This document shows, piece by piece, positions 16,170-24,609 of a stretch of 64,000 bases of DNA. The notes beneath the pieces are model-generated. The model was not told the DNA's origin, ran no database searches, and saw only the letters and a list, made by a program, of their open reading frames with translations. Positions within the stretch are counted from its first letter, which is position 1, and each line of letters begins with the position of its first letter. Source of the DNA: Pontibacter litorisediminis (lineage in GTDB: Bacteria; Bacteroidota; Bacteroidia; Cytophagales; Hymenobacteraceae); NCBI RefSeq assembly GCF_029360645.1, contig NZ_JARDUA010000002.1, positions 682,001 through 746,000 of the forward strand, written 5' to 3'. Made by a program: the position numbers and the translations under genes.

Positions 16170-18725
16170 CTACTGCCCTACCACAAAAACAGCATTGCCG
16201 AAAAGCAGCTTACCGCTCTGCCAGAAGCCTCTGAACAGCGGATTATCCGTCAGGTACACGACCTGCCCACGGCCCATGTTCTGGGTGCCGAGTACAAGTG
16301 CGTCCTGTAGTTTCTCTCTGGCTCCCTGGCCAACATAACCGGCGGCATAGTTGTTCTTCTTCAGCACGCCCACGTTCCAGCCGTTTTCCAGGAACTGGAA
16401 GGTATCAGCCGAGCGGATAAGGGCGAAATAACTGTCGCCGTAGCCAAAGGCCAGCGGGTGCGTCTTGTCCAGGTCTACACGGTAAATGCTGCCCTGCACT
16501 TCTTCGGCCAGCGCCTCGCGCTCACGGCTGGCATAGGTACGCAGGTTTTCGTAAGGATCTTTGTCCTTGCCGTTGTCTTTGTCGCCTTCTTTTTCCTCTG
16601 CGCCTTTTTTCTTTAGCTCAAAGCCTTTCTTGCCAGCCAGAAAACCTACAGCACTTTCCATGGCAATCAGTTTGCCGCCGCCGCGCACCCATTCCTGCAC
16701 CTTCTCCAGCGTTTTCTCATCCAGCACCTTGGCATATGAGCCAGTCGGCAGGATCAACACATCAAAATCATGCAGCGGTATTTGGCTAAAATAGGAAGTA
16801 TTGAGCACCGTAACCGGGTAGTTTATCTGCTGCTCAAAGAAGTGCCACACCTCTCCAAATCCATAAGGCGACACGCCCTCACCAGAGAGCAGCGCCACCT
16901 TTGGCATTTTCAGGTAGCGGACGCTGCCGGAACCAAAATCTGCGCCGGTGCTCACAAAGCCCGTGTTGGTGGCGGCCAGCTGCACGCCATGCTGCTGGGC
17001 CTGCTCCCGCACGCTGGCATCGAATTTTTCGCCCAGACGCTCGTTGCCGGTGCGGGTCATGATCAGGGTGCCGGCCTCATACTTCTGCCCGTCCATTTCG
17101 AAGGGCAACTCAGCCATGCGTATTTTCACACCCTGCTGCATCAGCTGCGTGGCAAATTTCAGGTCCTGCACCCCGTTCCAGCGGGCCAGGTAAGCGTATG
17201 GTTTAGCAATGCTGACAGCGGCAGCGGCCGGAACGGCCGGAGCTGTGTTGCTCATGTCTACCCTTCCTTTTACACCGTATGCCTGCACCCCGTAAGCATA
17301 AGGCAAAGCCCAGGAAGTGATGTCGTATGTCAGGGAGTCTTCCAGTACAGACTTTGGCTCGAACAGTACCTTCACCAGCACCGACTTTGGTTGGTACATG
17401 CTGATCACCACATCCTGCGGTGTCAGTCTCACGCTCTCGGTTTTGCCATTACTATAGTTATAGCCTTTTACAGAGCCACTCTTGCCCGCGTAGCCGTACT
17501 GTATGCCCTGTTGCTCCAGGTATTGGGTCAGCATCTTCAGGTTGCCTGCCGTACTGGCGCTGCTCTTGATCACGAAGGATTTGTACTCGCCACCCGGGTT
17601 GCGCAGGCTATTGCTAAAATAGCTCCGGAACTCCTGCTTCAGTTCTGTGGCCTTTTCGGAGGCCGCTTTGATGGTCGCCTCACTGGCCGCCACGTGGTGC
17701 GCGATCCTGTCCGCCAGCGTTAGTGTATCACCGTCTGCCTTCTTGTAGGCCAGGCCGGCGCGGCCGGAGCCGCCCTGCTCATAGGTCATGCCGATGGCGC
17801 CGTTGTAGGTTGGCCAGGTATCGCCGTAGCTGGGGTAAAACAGGTCAAAGCTCTCGCGGGTAAAGTACAGCCAGTTGTTTTTGTCGAAGTACTGGCGGTT
17901 ATACTCGCCAATGGTGTTCTGGAATTGGCGCTGCCACGGCGTTATACTTTCGTGAAACGGCTTGGCGGCCGGCGAGAAGTAGTAGGGCGACTCTGCACCC
18001 ATCTCATGGAAATCGGCGTGCACCTGCGGCAGCCAATTGTTGTAAACCTTCAGGCGCTGCTGCGACTCCACCTGCGTTTGCCAGGCCCAGTCGCGGTTCA
18101 GGTCGAAGTAGTAATGGTTGGGCCTGCCCCCCGGCCACGGCTCCCAGTGCTCCCAGGCGTACGGTGAGGCATTGCCGCCACGGTTGGATGCCTGCTTATA
18201 CCACTGCACATAGCGCTCGCGGCCGTCCGGGTTTACCATAGGATCAAGTATAACAACTGTGTTCTGCAGCCACTGCCGGCTCTGCTCGTTCTGCGGGTTC
18301 ACCAGGTCGTAGAGTACCTGCAGCACCGCCTCCGAGCTTACCGACTCGTTGCCGTGCACGTTGTAGCTGAGCCACACAATAGCCGGTTGATCGCCCTGTA
18401 CGTTCCCGCTCTGCAAGCTGGCCTGTCTCAGGTTATTTTCCCGTATTTGCTCCAGGCGCGGCAAGTTCTCGTCAGAGGCCACGTAGGCCAGCACCAGGGG
18501 GCGGTTCTCGTAGGTGCGCCCGTATTCCTCTACCATGATGCGGTTGGGAGCCTGGGCGGCCAGGTAATGCACATAGTCCAGGATGCGGTTTTGGGTGGTG
18601 AACTGCTGGCCCAACTCGTAGCCAAGGAACTGCGCCGGCGACTGCAGTTGCTGCTGCGCCAGGGCCGCCTGCACACTCAGCAACACCAGCCACAAAGCGG
18701 CAAAACGCTTTAGCGTGTTTATCAT
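16170..18725 (-). CDS. Secreted M14 family zinc carboxypeptidase-like protein
   Basis: 851 residues with a signal peptide (about 1-23, ending ALA-QQ). The catalytic domain is N-terminal: the zinc motif reads NVHGNES with His near residue 122, then NPDGRERY, NLNRDWAWQTQVES (Arg-binding and substrate blocks), the third zinc His in PQVHADFHEMG, and later a YEQGGSGRAG stretch followed by an LADRIAHHVAASEATI helix. The rest (about 380-851) is a large accessory region ending in a DJ-1/ThuA-like flavodoxin fold (VALLSGEGVSPYGFGEVWHFFEQ, VLILPTGSYAK, GGKLIAMESA). This two-part form is common in Bacteroidota. Periplasmic or surface peptide trimming is likely; true carboxypeptidase activity is inferred. 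Confidence 0.9.
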   Translation of the reverse strand: MINTLKRFAALWLVLLSVQAALAQQQLQSPAQFLGYELGQQFTTQNRILDYVHYLAAQAPNRIMVEEYGRTYENRPLVLAYVASDENLPRLEQIRENNLRQASLQSGNVQGDQPAIVWLSYNVHGNESVSSEAVLQVLYDLVNPQNEQSRQWLQNTVVILDPMVNPDGRERYVQWYKQASNRGGNASPYAWEHWEPWPGGRPNHYYFDLNRDWAWQTQVESQQRLKVYNNWLPQVHADFHEMGAESPYYFSPAAKPFHESITPWQRQFQNTIGEYNRQYFDKNNWLYFTRESFDLFYPSYGDTWPTYNGAIGMTYEQGGSGRAGLAYKKADGDTLTLADRIAHHVAASEATIKAASEKATELKQEFRSYFSNSLRNPGGEYKSFVIKSSASTAGNLKMLTQYLEQQGIQYGYAGKSGSVKGYNYSNGKTESVRLTPQDVVISMYQPKSVLVKVLFEPKSVLEDSLTYDITSWALPYAYGVQAYGVKGRVDMSNTAPAVPAAAAVSIAKPYAYLARWNGVQDLKFATQLMQQGVKIRMAELPFEMDGQKYEAGTLIMTRTGNERLGEKFDASVREQAQQHGVQLAATNTGFVSTGADFGSGSVRYLKMPKVALLSGEGVSPYGFGEVWHFFEQQINYPVTVLNTSYFSQIPLHDFDVLILPTGSYAKVLDEKTLEKVQEWVRGGGKLIAMESAVGFLAGKKGFELKKKGAEEKEGDKDNGKDKDPYENLRTYASREREALAEEVQGSIYRVDLDKTHPLAFGYGDSYFALIRSADTFQFLENGWNVGVLKKNNYAAGYVGQGAREKLQDALVLGTQNMGRGQVVYLTDNPLFRGFWQSGKLLFGNAVFVVGQ

Positions 18726-18791
18726 GATGGTTTAGTAGGTAAGGATGGAGTTTCTAATTCTACACAATCTGCGCAAAAACAGCGAGTATGG

Positions 18792-18799
18792 CAAATCTA
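18792..18799 (-). promoter_or_regulatory. Possible TAnnTTTG promoter of the M14 gene
   Basis: On the minus strand this reads TAGATTTG, 67 bp before the ATG at 18725, which would leave a leader of about 60 bases. Confidence 0.35.
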
Positions 18800-18890
18800 G
18801 CATACTTCCGTTCAGGCTGCAGCGCACAGCAACCGGAATATAAAATTTTAGCAAATCAGAGAAAGGTGTTTAAACAAAAGCAAAATTTCA

Positions 18891-18898
18891 TACCTTTG
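18891..18898 (+). promoter_or_regulatory. TAnnTTTG promoter of the 19-kb non-coding RNA
   Basis: TACCTTTG preceded by an A-rich tract (AAACAAAAGCAAAATTTCA). It points into a 200-base gene-free segment that ends in a strong terminator. Confidence 0.6.
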
Positions 18899-18904
18899 TA
18901 CCCG

Positions 18905-19127
18905 AAATCCGTTTTGGGTTTCTTGTCGCCCGTCCTCCCCTACTGAAAACAACCTGTCGCTGCAGGCCTATTGTAGTAGCTGCACCAGCCAGTAAAAGAT
19001 CTTAGCACCAGCCCACGCAGCAAGGTATACTTGCGAATAGCAGCTGGAGCAGAGGGCGAATCTAAAAGAGAAACTAAACTAACTAAACTACACTCAGACC
19101 CGGTGCTTTGCACCGGGTTTTGTTTTT
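18905..19127 (+). ncRNA. Candidate structured non-coding RNA, about 220 nt
   Basis: The segment is bounded by a perfect promoter element and a Rho-independent terminator and has no plausible reading frame. Pairing can be traced by eye: CGCCC near 18925 with GGGCG near 19055 closes a long stem whose next bases also pair (TCC with GGA); inside it CCAGC pairs with GCTGG, enclosing a small hairpin GCAAG-GTATA-CTTGC. A closed outer stem with loosely paired middle is reminiscent of 6S RNA, which has about this length, but no diagnostic sequence was recognised. It is not SRP RNA, tmRNA or RNase P RNA by any motif visible. The DUF2459 gene begins only 44 bp after the terminator. Confidence 0.5.
19098..19127 (+). 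terminator. Terminator of the candidate non-coding RNA
   Basis: ACCCGGTGC and GCACCGGGT form a 9-bp GC-rich stem around TTT, followed by TTTTGTTTTT. Confidence 0.88.
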
Positions 19128-19170
19128 GGGGCCATTTATACTTTAACAGCTTTACACGTATTTACCGAGT

Positions 19171-19866
19171 ATGCGTTACGTGGTCCGGAAAATAACAACT
19201 GGTATATGCTGGCTATTGGCCATTTTGGCAGGCGCTGCCCTGCTTTTTGTGGCGGCCGCTTTGCTGTTTGGTAGCATCACCGTGAACAACGGCTACGCCC
19301 AGGTGCAGCCGCAGGAAGAGCACATCGAAATCTACGTTACCTCCAACGGCGTGCATACCGACATCATCGTGCCCGTTTCTACGAGGTATATTGACTGGCG
19401 CGAGAAGCTGCCGCTGCACCACTTTGGCCAGGTAGACAGCACCTACCGCTACATCGGCTTTGGCTGGGGCGACCGCAGGTTTTACATGGAAACGCCTGAA
19501 TGGACCGACCTTACCCCCAAAGTTGCCATCACCGCCGCCCTTTGGCCCACCCGCACTGCCATGCATGTAGAGTACATCCGCGCCCGCCTGGTGCCCACCA
19601 AGCGGCAACGGCCACTTCTTGTCTCACCTGAACAGTACCAGCAGCTGATCACCTACATTGACGAGTCTTTTGTACAGCAGCACGGAAACTACCTGCACAT
19701 TAGCGGCTCAGGATACTCGCAGAGGGACACTTTTTATGAGGCGCACGGTAAGTTCTACATCCTGAAGAACTGCAACAACTGGGTAAACCAAGGGCTGAAG
19801 CGTATGGGCGTGAAAACGGCTGTATGGGCGCCGCTTCCTTTTTCGATCATGCGGCACCTGCGTTGA
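19171..19866 (+). CDS. DUF2459/TIGR02117 family protein
   Basis: 231 residues with one N-terminal membrane helix (about 10-32), which anchors the protein with the rest outside the cytoplasm. The recognised blocks are SNGVHTDIIVP, IGFGWGDRRFYMETPEW, ALWPTRTAMHVEY and the C-terminal NCNNWVNQGLKRMG. A conserved Cys before a Trp and an earlier conserved His suggest a papain-like (NlpC/P60 or permuted) hydrolase fold, but no activity is established for the family. The start ATG follows a 44-bp gap after the non-coding RNA terminator. Single gene. Confidence 0.85.
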   Translation: MRYVVRKITTGICWLLAILAGAALLFVAAALLFGSITVNNGYAQVQPQEEHIEIYVTSNGVHTDIIVPVSTRYIDWREKLPLHHFGQVDSTYRYIGFGWGDRRFYMETPEWTDLTPKVAITAALWPTRTAMHVEYIRARLVPTKRQRPLLVSPEQYQQLITYIDESFVQQHGNYLHISGSGYSQRDTFYEAHGKFYILKNCNNWVNQGLKRMGVKTAVWAPLPFSIMRHLR

Positions 19867-19897
19867 AAAAGAAAAACCCCGGCATATGCCGAGGTTC
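19867..19897 (-). terminator. Likely terminator of the pirin gene
   Basis: On the minus strand AACCTCGGCATATGCCGGGGTT forms a stem with one mismatch and runs into TTTTTCTTTTTC, 28 bp beyond the pirin stop codon. Confidence 0.6.
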
Positions 19898-19924
19898 CTA
19901 CTTAAATCACTAAACACTATATTC

Positions 19925-20638
19925 TTATTTCATGGGAATCTCCATCAGCAGCAGTTCAGCATCGCCGGAGGATTTGATCTGCACGCTGTCTACCTCGCTT
20001 ATGCCCAGTCCGTCACGCTTGCCTAGCTTTTCGCCGTCTACTTCTACTTCACCATTCAACACAAAAGCGTAGAGGCCGTTTCCTGGCTTGTGCAGCGCAT
20101 ACTCCTCCGAGAAACCATCCCTGAGCGTGCCAAGCGTAAACCAGGCGTCCTGGTTGATCCAGAGGGCTTCGCCGTCTTTTTCAGGAGAAACCACGGTCTG
20201 CAGCCTGTTCACCCGGTCTTCCGGCTTAAATGCCTTCTGCCCGTAGCGCGGCTGTATGTCCCGCTCTTTAGGGAACACCCAGATCTGCAAAAAGTTCACC
20301 CCGTCGGTAGTAGACCCATTAAACTCCGAATGGGAGATGCCGCTGCCCGCGGACATAATCTGCACCTCGTTTGTCTTGATCACCTCCTTCGTGCCGGTGC
20401 TGTCGCGGTGGGCCAGGGAGCCCTTCAGCGGGATAGAGATGATCTCCATATTATCGTGGTCGTGCGTGCCGAAGCCCATACCCGGTGCCACCACATCATC
20501 GTTTAACACGCGCAGCAGCCCGAAGCCCATGCGCTCGGGGTTGTAATAATGCGCAAAGCTGAAGGTATGATGCGAATCGAGCCAGCCGTGGTTGGCATGT
20601 CCGCGGGTATTCGCCTTATGTAATACTTTCTTACTCAT
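19925..20638 (-). CDS. Pirin family protein (YhhW-like bicupin)
   Basis: 237 residues. The N-terminal cupin carries the metal set of pirins: HHTFSFAHY, then FGTHDHDNMEIISI supplying His, His and Glu (about residues 57-66), and GSGISHSEFN with the last His. The C-terminal cupin is degenerate, as usual. The length equals YhhW, whose relatives show quercetin 2,3-dioxygenase activity in vitro, while others act as transcription cofactors. It lies 28 bp downstream of the nitroreductase gene on the same strand, so the two are probably one operon responding to an electrophile or redox signal through the palindrome at 21299-21319. Cytoplasmic. Confidence 0.92.
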   Translation of the reverse strand: MSKKVLHKANTRGHANHGWLDSHHTFSFAHYYNPERMGFGLLRVLNDDVVAPGMGFGTHDHDNMEIISIPLKGSLAHRDSTGTKEVIKTNEVQIMSAGSGISHSEFNGSTTDGVNFLQIWVFPKERDIQPRYGQKAFKPEDRVNRLQTVVSPEKDGEALWINQDAWFTLGTLRDGFSEEYALHKPGNGLYAFVLNGEVEVDGEKLGKRDGLGISEVDSVQIKSSGDAELLLMEIPMK

Positions 20639-20666
20639 AGTTTTATGCTTCTACTCTTGATTACCC

Positions 20667-21242
20667 TTATTTCCACTCCCCTTTGAAGGCGATTTCATGC
20701 AAGGGCTTGCGCTTGCGTGGTGCCAGCTCACGCGCCTTCAAGGTCTCTGGCAACGACTCAGGGTCACCTGCATAGCCTACGGCGCCCATGGCCACCGCTT
20801 CGTATCCGTCCGGTATGCCCAGTTCCTGCTTTGCCTTGGCGGCATCGAAACCTCCCATAAGGTGTACGTGCAAGCCAAGGCCGGTGGCCTGTAGCAACAG
20901 GTTGCCTGTAGCCAGGCCCAGATCATGCCAGGCATGCCTGTTCGAGTTTCCGTTGTAGTCGTAGCTGGTTTTGGCGATAGAGACAAAAAGCGCCGCTGCT
21001 TTCTTTGCCCAGCTGTTTCCTTCTACCAACAGGCTTCCCAACCGCTCAAAGGCCTCCTCCTCTTTCGCCGCATAAACAAACCGCCATGGTTGCTCGTTCA
21101 TGGCTGATGGCGCCCATCGGGCGGCTTCAAACAACGCCTCCAGTTGCTCTTCGCTAACACGCTCGGCGCTAAAAGCACGTGGGCTCCAGCGACTCTCGAT
21201 AAGCGTATGGGTGGCAATTTTATTCTCTGTGCTTGTTGACAT
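20667..21242 (-). CDS. Nitroreductase family protein
   Basis: 191 residues of the FMN-dependent nitroreductase fold. FMN-contact blocks are visible: SRWSPRAFS near the start (the RRSxRxF phosphate-binding motif), APSAMNEQPWRFV (isoalloxazine contact), HDLGLATGNLLLQATGLGLHVHLMGGFD, and VAMGAVGYAG near the C-terminus. Such enzymes reduce nitroaromatics or quinones with NAD(P)H in the cytoplasm. It is the first gene of an operon with pirin, and the upstream region contains a clear promoter and a 7-7-7 inverted repeat. Confidence 0.93.
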   Translation of the reverse strand: MSTSTENKIATHTLIESRWSPRAFSAERVSEEQLEALFEAARWAPSAMNEQPWRFVYAAKEEEAFERLGSLLVEGNSWAKKAAALFVSIAKTSYDYNGNSNRHAWHDLGLATGNLLLQATGLGLHVHLMGGFDAAKAKQELGIPDGYEAVAMGAVGYAGDPESLPETLKARELAPRKRKPLHEIAFKGEWK

Positions 21243-21289
21243 ATTTTGCCCTTTAAGTACTAAGCCCGGTAATGATCAAATTGTTTATA

Positions 21290-21297
21290 CAAATTTA
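21290..21297 (-). promoter_or_regulatory. TAnnTTTG promoter of the nitroreductase-pirin operon
   Basis: Reads TAAATTTG on the minus strand, 48 bp before the ATG at 21242. Confidence 0.5.
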
Positions 21298-21298
21298 A

Positions 21299-21319
21299 TG
21301 TACATACATATAATGTACA
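21299..21319. promoter_or_regulatory. Operator-like inverted repeat TGTACAT-N7-ATGTACA
   Basis: A perfect 7-bp inverted repeat lies directly upstream of the -7 element of the nitroreductase promoter, inside the region between -33 and -10 where repressors bind. GTAC-containing repeats of this shape are bound by HxlR/MarR-type regulators elsewhere; no such regulator gene is adjacent. Confidence 0.5.
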
Positions 21320-21455
21320 AACATTTCATTAATAAAATTTCACCAGTGGTTTGATCAGCTGTTAGCCAGGAGGTGGGTTTGGTTTAGCTTGAGCTAGTAA
21401 AGAAGGCATGCTTCGGAGCAGTAAAGCCTATACAGCAGCTCTGTATCTTATTTCG

Positions 21456-21463
21456 TATCTTTG
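21456..21463 (+). promoter_or_regulatory. TAnnTTTG promoter of thiL
   Basis: TATCTTTG, 26 bp before the ATG at 21490, in the frequent setting TTTCGTATCTTTGCA. Confidence 0.6.
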
Positions 21464-21489
21464 CACCCTTAAGAAAAAGACACAGCATT

Positions 21490-22515
21490 ATGAGCGAATA
21501 TACCCCTTTAAGTTCAGTAGGCGAGTTTGGCCTCATCCGCAAGATCAAAGAGAAGATAGAGTTGCGCAACGCCTCCACCATCAAAGGCATCGGCGACGAT
21601 GCGGCGGTGCTGGAGCCGAAGGAGAAGCAGGTGGTGGTGTCGTCGGACATGTTGCTGGAGAGCGTACACTTTGACCTGACCTTTTGCCCGCTGAAACACC
21701 TGGGCTACAAAGCGGTGGCGGTAAACGTGTCTGACATCGCCGCCATGAATGCCAAGCCAACGCAGATCACCGTGAACATCGCGTTGGGTGCGCGCTTTAC
21801 CGTGGAGGCCGTGGAAGAGCTTTACGAGGGCATCCGCCTGGCCTGCGACAACTATAAAGTAGACCTGGTAGGCGGCGACACGACCTCCTCCACTGCTGGC
21901 CTTATCATCAGCGTGACAGCCATTGGCGAGGCGGCTCCAGACCAGATCGTGTACCGCAACGGTGCCCAGGTAAACGACTTAGTTTGCGTAACCGGCGACT
22001 TGGGTGCGGCATACATGGGCCTGCAGATTCTGGAACGTGAGAAGCAGGCGTTTATGGCTAACCCGGAGATGCAGCCGGAGCTGGAGAATAAGCAGTACAT
22101 CGTGGGCCGCCAGCTAAGGCCGGAGGCACGCATGGATGTAATTTACGACCTGAAGGAGCGCGGCATCAAGCCAACGTCCATGATCGACATTTCGGACGGC
22201 CTGGCCTCTGAGCTGTTTCATATCTGCAGCCAGTCGAAAGTAGGTGCCACGGTATACAAAGACAACCTGCCGGCCGACCCGCAGATGCTGGAGACAGCCG
22301 TGGAGTTCAACATGGACCCGCTGACCTGCATCATGAACGGCGGCGAAGACTATGAACTGCTCTTCACCGTGCCCCTATCTGCCTACGATGAGTTGAAGAA
22401 CCACCCCGACATCACCATCATTGGCAAGATTACCGAAGAAAGCGAAGGCGTAAACCTGGCTACCAAGGCAGGACAAGTATTCCCGCTGAAGGCCCAGGGC
22501 TGGAGCCATTTTTAA
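21490..22515 (+). CDS. thiL: Thiamine-monophosphate kinase
   Basis: 341 residues of the PurM/ThiL fold. Visible blocks: GEFGLIRKIKEK at the start, IKGIGDDAAVLEP (metal and phosphate-binding Asp residues), SSDMLLESVHFD, AVNVSDIAAMNAKP, VGGDTTSS, VCVTGDLGAAYMGLQ, MIDISDGLASELFHI and NGGEDYELLFTV. It phosphorylates thiamine monophosphate to thiamine pyrophosphate in the cytoplasm, the last step of cofactor synthesis. Normal length. It stands alone; other thiamine genes are not in the window. A strong hairpin follows. Confidence 0.96.
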   Translation: MSEYTPLSSVGEFGLIRKIKEKIELRNASTIKGIGDDAAVLEPKEKQVVVSSDMLLESVHFDLTFCPLKHLGYKAVAVNVSDIAAMNAKPTQITVNIALGARFTVEAVEELYEGIRLACDNYKVDLVGGDTTSSTAGLIISVTAIGEAAPDQIVYRNGAQVNDLVCVTGDLGAAYMGLQILEREKQAFMANPEMQPELENKQYIVGRQLRPEARMDVIYDLKERGIKPTSMIDISDGLASELFHICSQSKVGATVYKDNLPADPQMLETAVEFNMDPLTCIMNGGEDYELLFTVPLSAYDELKNHPDITIIGKITEESEGVNLATKAGQVFPLKAQGWSHF

Positions 22516-22521
22516 GCTCCT

Positions 22522-22647
22522 GACAAAGGACTTTTTGACAATAGATAAAGGAAATTATACTTTAAAAGCAGAAAAGGCAGCTCAAGTAGCTGCCTTTTCT
22601 GCTTATGGGAATAAGTCTTTCATCCTTTGTCAAAAAGTCCTTTGTCC
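22522..22647. repeat. 19-bp perfect inverted repeat around a terminator
   Basis: GACAAAGGACTTTTTGACA at 22522-22540 is exactly complementary to 22629-22647, so the whole spacer between the convergent thiL and small-protein genes can form a long hairpin with the terminator nested inside. Confidence 0.8.
22566..22603. terminator. Bidirectional terminator between thiL and the convergent gene
   Basis: AAGCAGAAAAGGCAGCT pairs exactly with AGCTGCCTTTTCTGCTT across a short loop. Confidence 0.88.
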
Positions 22648-22653
22648 CAAATC

Positions 22654-23022
22654 TTATTCCTCCGGGAAAGGGATGAACACGAAGTTCTGGAAGTCGCCGT
22701 CCACCACAAACAGGCAGCAGTACTCGTCCGGGTCTTTGTAGGCCGCCTTAAACTCTTCCACCTTATCTTCCACAACCAACTGCCGGTTCACAAAGTCTTC
22801 CAGGTAGGAGGCATTGATGTGCCAGTCCAGTGCCACTTCTTCTTTGGCCAGAAATACAGAGCCTACCGGCACCTGCGTGCGACTAAACACGAAAATCGGG
22901 TACTCAGAAATCTTACGCTTGCGCACCTGGTACGAAGCCTCTTTCAGCGTCTCGGCCACCACCACAAAATCCTTTGAAATAGTGCCCAGGTATTTACCAT
23001 TCAGTTCCGGATCGTTTTCCAT
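22654..23022 (-). CDS. Conserved hypothetical protein, Bacteroidota
   Basis: 122 residues from the ATG at 23022 (MENDPELNGKYLG). The longer frame would run into repeat-like spacer. Recognisable conserved stretches are GKYLGTISKDFVVVAETLKEASYQVRKRKISEYPIFVFS, LDWHINASYLEDFVNRQLV and the acidic-Cys tail EYCCLFVVDGDFQNFVFIPFPEE. No signal peptide or membrane helix, so probably cytoplasmic. I believe similar proteins are widespread in the phylum without assigned function. Convergent with thiL and 154 bp downstream of rlmD on the same strand. Confidence 0.75.
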   Translation of the reverse strand: MENDPELNGKYLGTISKDFVVVAETLKEASYQVRKRKISEYPIFVFSRTQVPVGSVFLAKEEVALDWHINASYLEDFVNRQLVVEDKVEEFKAAYKDPDEYCCLFVVDGDFQNFVFIPFPEE

Positions 23023-23032
23023 ATTTCTTATC

Positions 23033-23168
23033 TGCGTATCACGTAGCACGTATCAAGTATCACGACATTAAAACCAGATAAAAGACTATTTGATAAAATA
23101 CAAAGGAGCAGTATGAATAAGCCTAACATTTGTCCTTTGTCACAAAGTCATGATACGTGCTACGAGAA
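23033..23168. repeat. Word-like repeats (CACGTATCA, TTTGTCCTTTGTC)
   Basis: ACGTAGCACGTATCA near 23039 is complementary to TGATACGTGCTACG near 23149; between them lie tandem CACGTATCA-type words and a TTTGTCCTTTGTCACAAAG copy. It fills the spacer between rlmD and the small conserved gene. Confidence 0.55.
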
Positions 23169-23176
23169 ACGTTTAT

Positions 23177-24586
23177 CTATTTAGCGGTTAACAATACAAT
23201 ACTCTCGACGTGGTGTGTCTGCGGGAACATATCCACCGGCTGCACACGCGTTACCTCATACTTCTCCGAGAGCCATTCCACGTCACGGGCCTGCGTGGCC
23301 GGGTTGCAGCTCACGTACACAATGCGGTTCGGGTGCACCTGCAGCAACTTCCGCACCACATCCTCGTGCATACCAGCGCGTGGCGGGTCGGTGATCACCA
23401 CATCTGGCCTACCATGGCGCTCGATCAGCTCATCCGACAGGATGTCTTTCATGTCGCCAGCATAGAAGGTGGTGTTGGTGATGTTATTGATCTGCGAGTT
23501 GATCTTGGCGTCCTCGATCGCGCTCGGCACATACTCGATACCGATCACCTCCCGCGCCTGCTTCGCCACAAAGTTAGCAATGGTACCGGCCCCGGTATAC
23601 AGGTCATACACCAACTCGTTTCCGGTCAGGTTGGCCAGCTCGCGCGTCTTCTTGTACAGCTCGTACGCCTGGTCGGCATTGGTCTGGTAAAACGACTTCG
23701 GCCCTACCCGGAACTTAATGCCTTCCATATCCTCGTGGATGTACGGCAGCCCTTTGTAGCATACTACCTCCAGGTCGTGGAAGGTCTCGTTGCCTTTGGA
23801 GTTTACCACATACTGCAGCGAGGTGATTTCCGGGAAAGTTGTGCCCAGGTGCTCCATCAGCGCCTGCATTTCCTCCGGCCGGTCCTCATACACCTGCACG
23901 ATCACCATGACCTCACCCGTGTTGGCGGTGCGGATGATCAGGTTTCGCATGTAACCCTCCTGCTTAACGATGTCGAAGAACGGCAGGTCGTGCTGTTTGG
24001 CATAGGCTCTTACCTCCAGCCGAATCGCGTTGGAAGGGTCCGGCTGCAGGTAGCAGTGCTTGATGTCCAGGATCTTGTCGAAGCGGCCCGGGATGTGGAA
24101 GCCCAGTGCATCGCGGTCGTACTCCTGCCCCGACTGTATCTGCTCTTTGGTAAGCCAGCTGGTGTTGGAGAACGTGTACTCCAGCTTGTTGCGGTAGTAG
24201 CGCGTTTTCCCTGAGCCAAGTATAGGGTCGAACTCCGGCAGCGGCACTTTACCGATGCGCTCCAGGTTGTCCTTCACCTGCTTCTGCTTAAAGTGTAGCT
24301 GCGTATCGTAGCCGATGTGCTGCCACTTACAGCCACCGCAGGTACCGAAGTGCTCGCAAAACGGCTGCACCCGCAGCTCCGACAGCTCATGAAAAGCAAT
24401 GGCTTCGGCCTCCAAAAAACTCTTCTTTTTGCGGGTTATGCGCAGGTCCACCACGTCGCCGGGTGCTACGCCGCCCACAAAAATGACCATGTTGTTGTGG
24501 CGCGCCAGGCATTTGCCCTCCGCTACCATGTCCTCGATTCTTATTCCTTCGAGTATCTCGAATTTCTTCTTGCTCTTATTTCTCAC
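23177..24586 (-). CDS. rlmD: 23S rRNA (uracil-C5)-methyltransferase, RlmD/RumA family
   Basis: 469 residues. An N-terminal TRAM domain (about 10-65) precedes an Fe-S cluster site with Cys77, Cys83 and Cys86 (CEHFGTCGGC) and a later HCYLQ Cys. The C-terminal half is a Rossmann methyltransferase: VYDLYTGAGTIANFVA (SAM site), VVITDPPRAGMH, and VYVSCNPATQARD, whose Cys near residue 422 is the catalytic nucleophile. It methylates a uracil in 23S rRNA (U1939-type). Length agrees with Bacteroidota RlmD. The distinction from RlmCD/TrmA is based on the Fe-S motif and cannot be pushed further. Confidence 0.93.
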   Translation of the reverse strand: MRNKSKKKFEILEGIRIEDMVAEGKCLARHNNMVIFVGGVAPGDVVDLRITRKKKSFLEAEAIAFHELSELRVQPFCEHFGTCGGCKWQHIGYDTQLHFKQKQVKDNLERIGKVPLPEFDPILGSGKTRYYRNKLEYTFSNTSWLTKEQIQSGQEYDRDALGFHIPGRFDKILDIKHCYLQPDPSNAIRLEVRAYAKQHDLPFFDIVKQEGYMRNLIIRTANTGEVMVIVQVYEDRPEEMQALMEHLGTTFPEITSLQYVVNSKGNETFHDLEVVCYKGLPYIHEDMEGIKFRVGPKSFYQTNADQAYELYKKTRELANLTGNELVYDLYTGAGTIANFVAKQAREVIGIEYVPSAIEDAKINSQINNITNTTFYAGDMKDILSDELIERHGRPDVVITDPPRAGMHEDVVRKLLQVHPNRIVYVSCNPATQARDVEWLSEKYEVTRVQPVDMFPQTHHVESIVLLTAK

Positions 24587-24609
24587 AGTGGCGCAAAATT
24601 ACGAAAATA

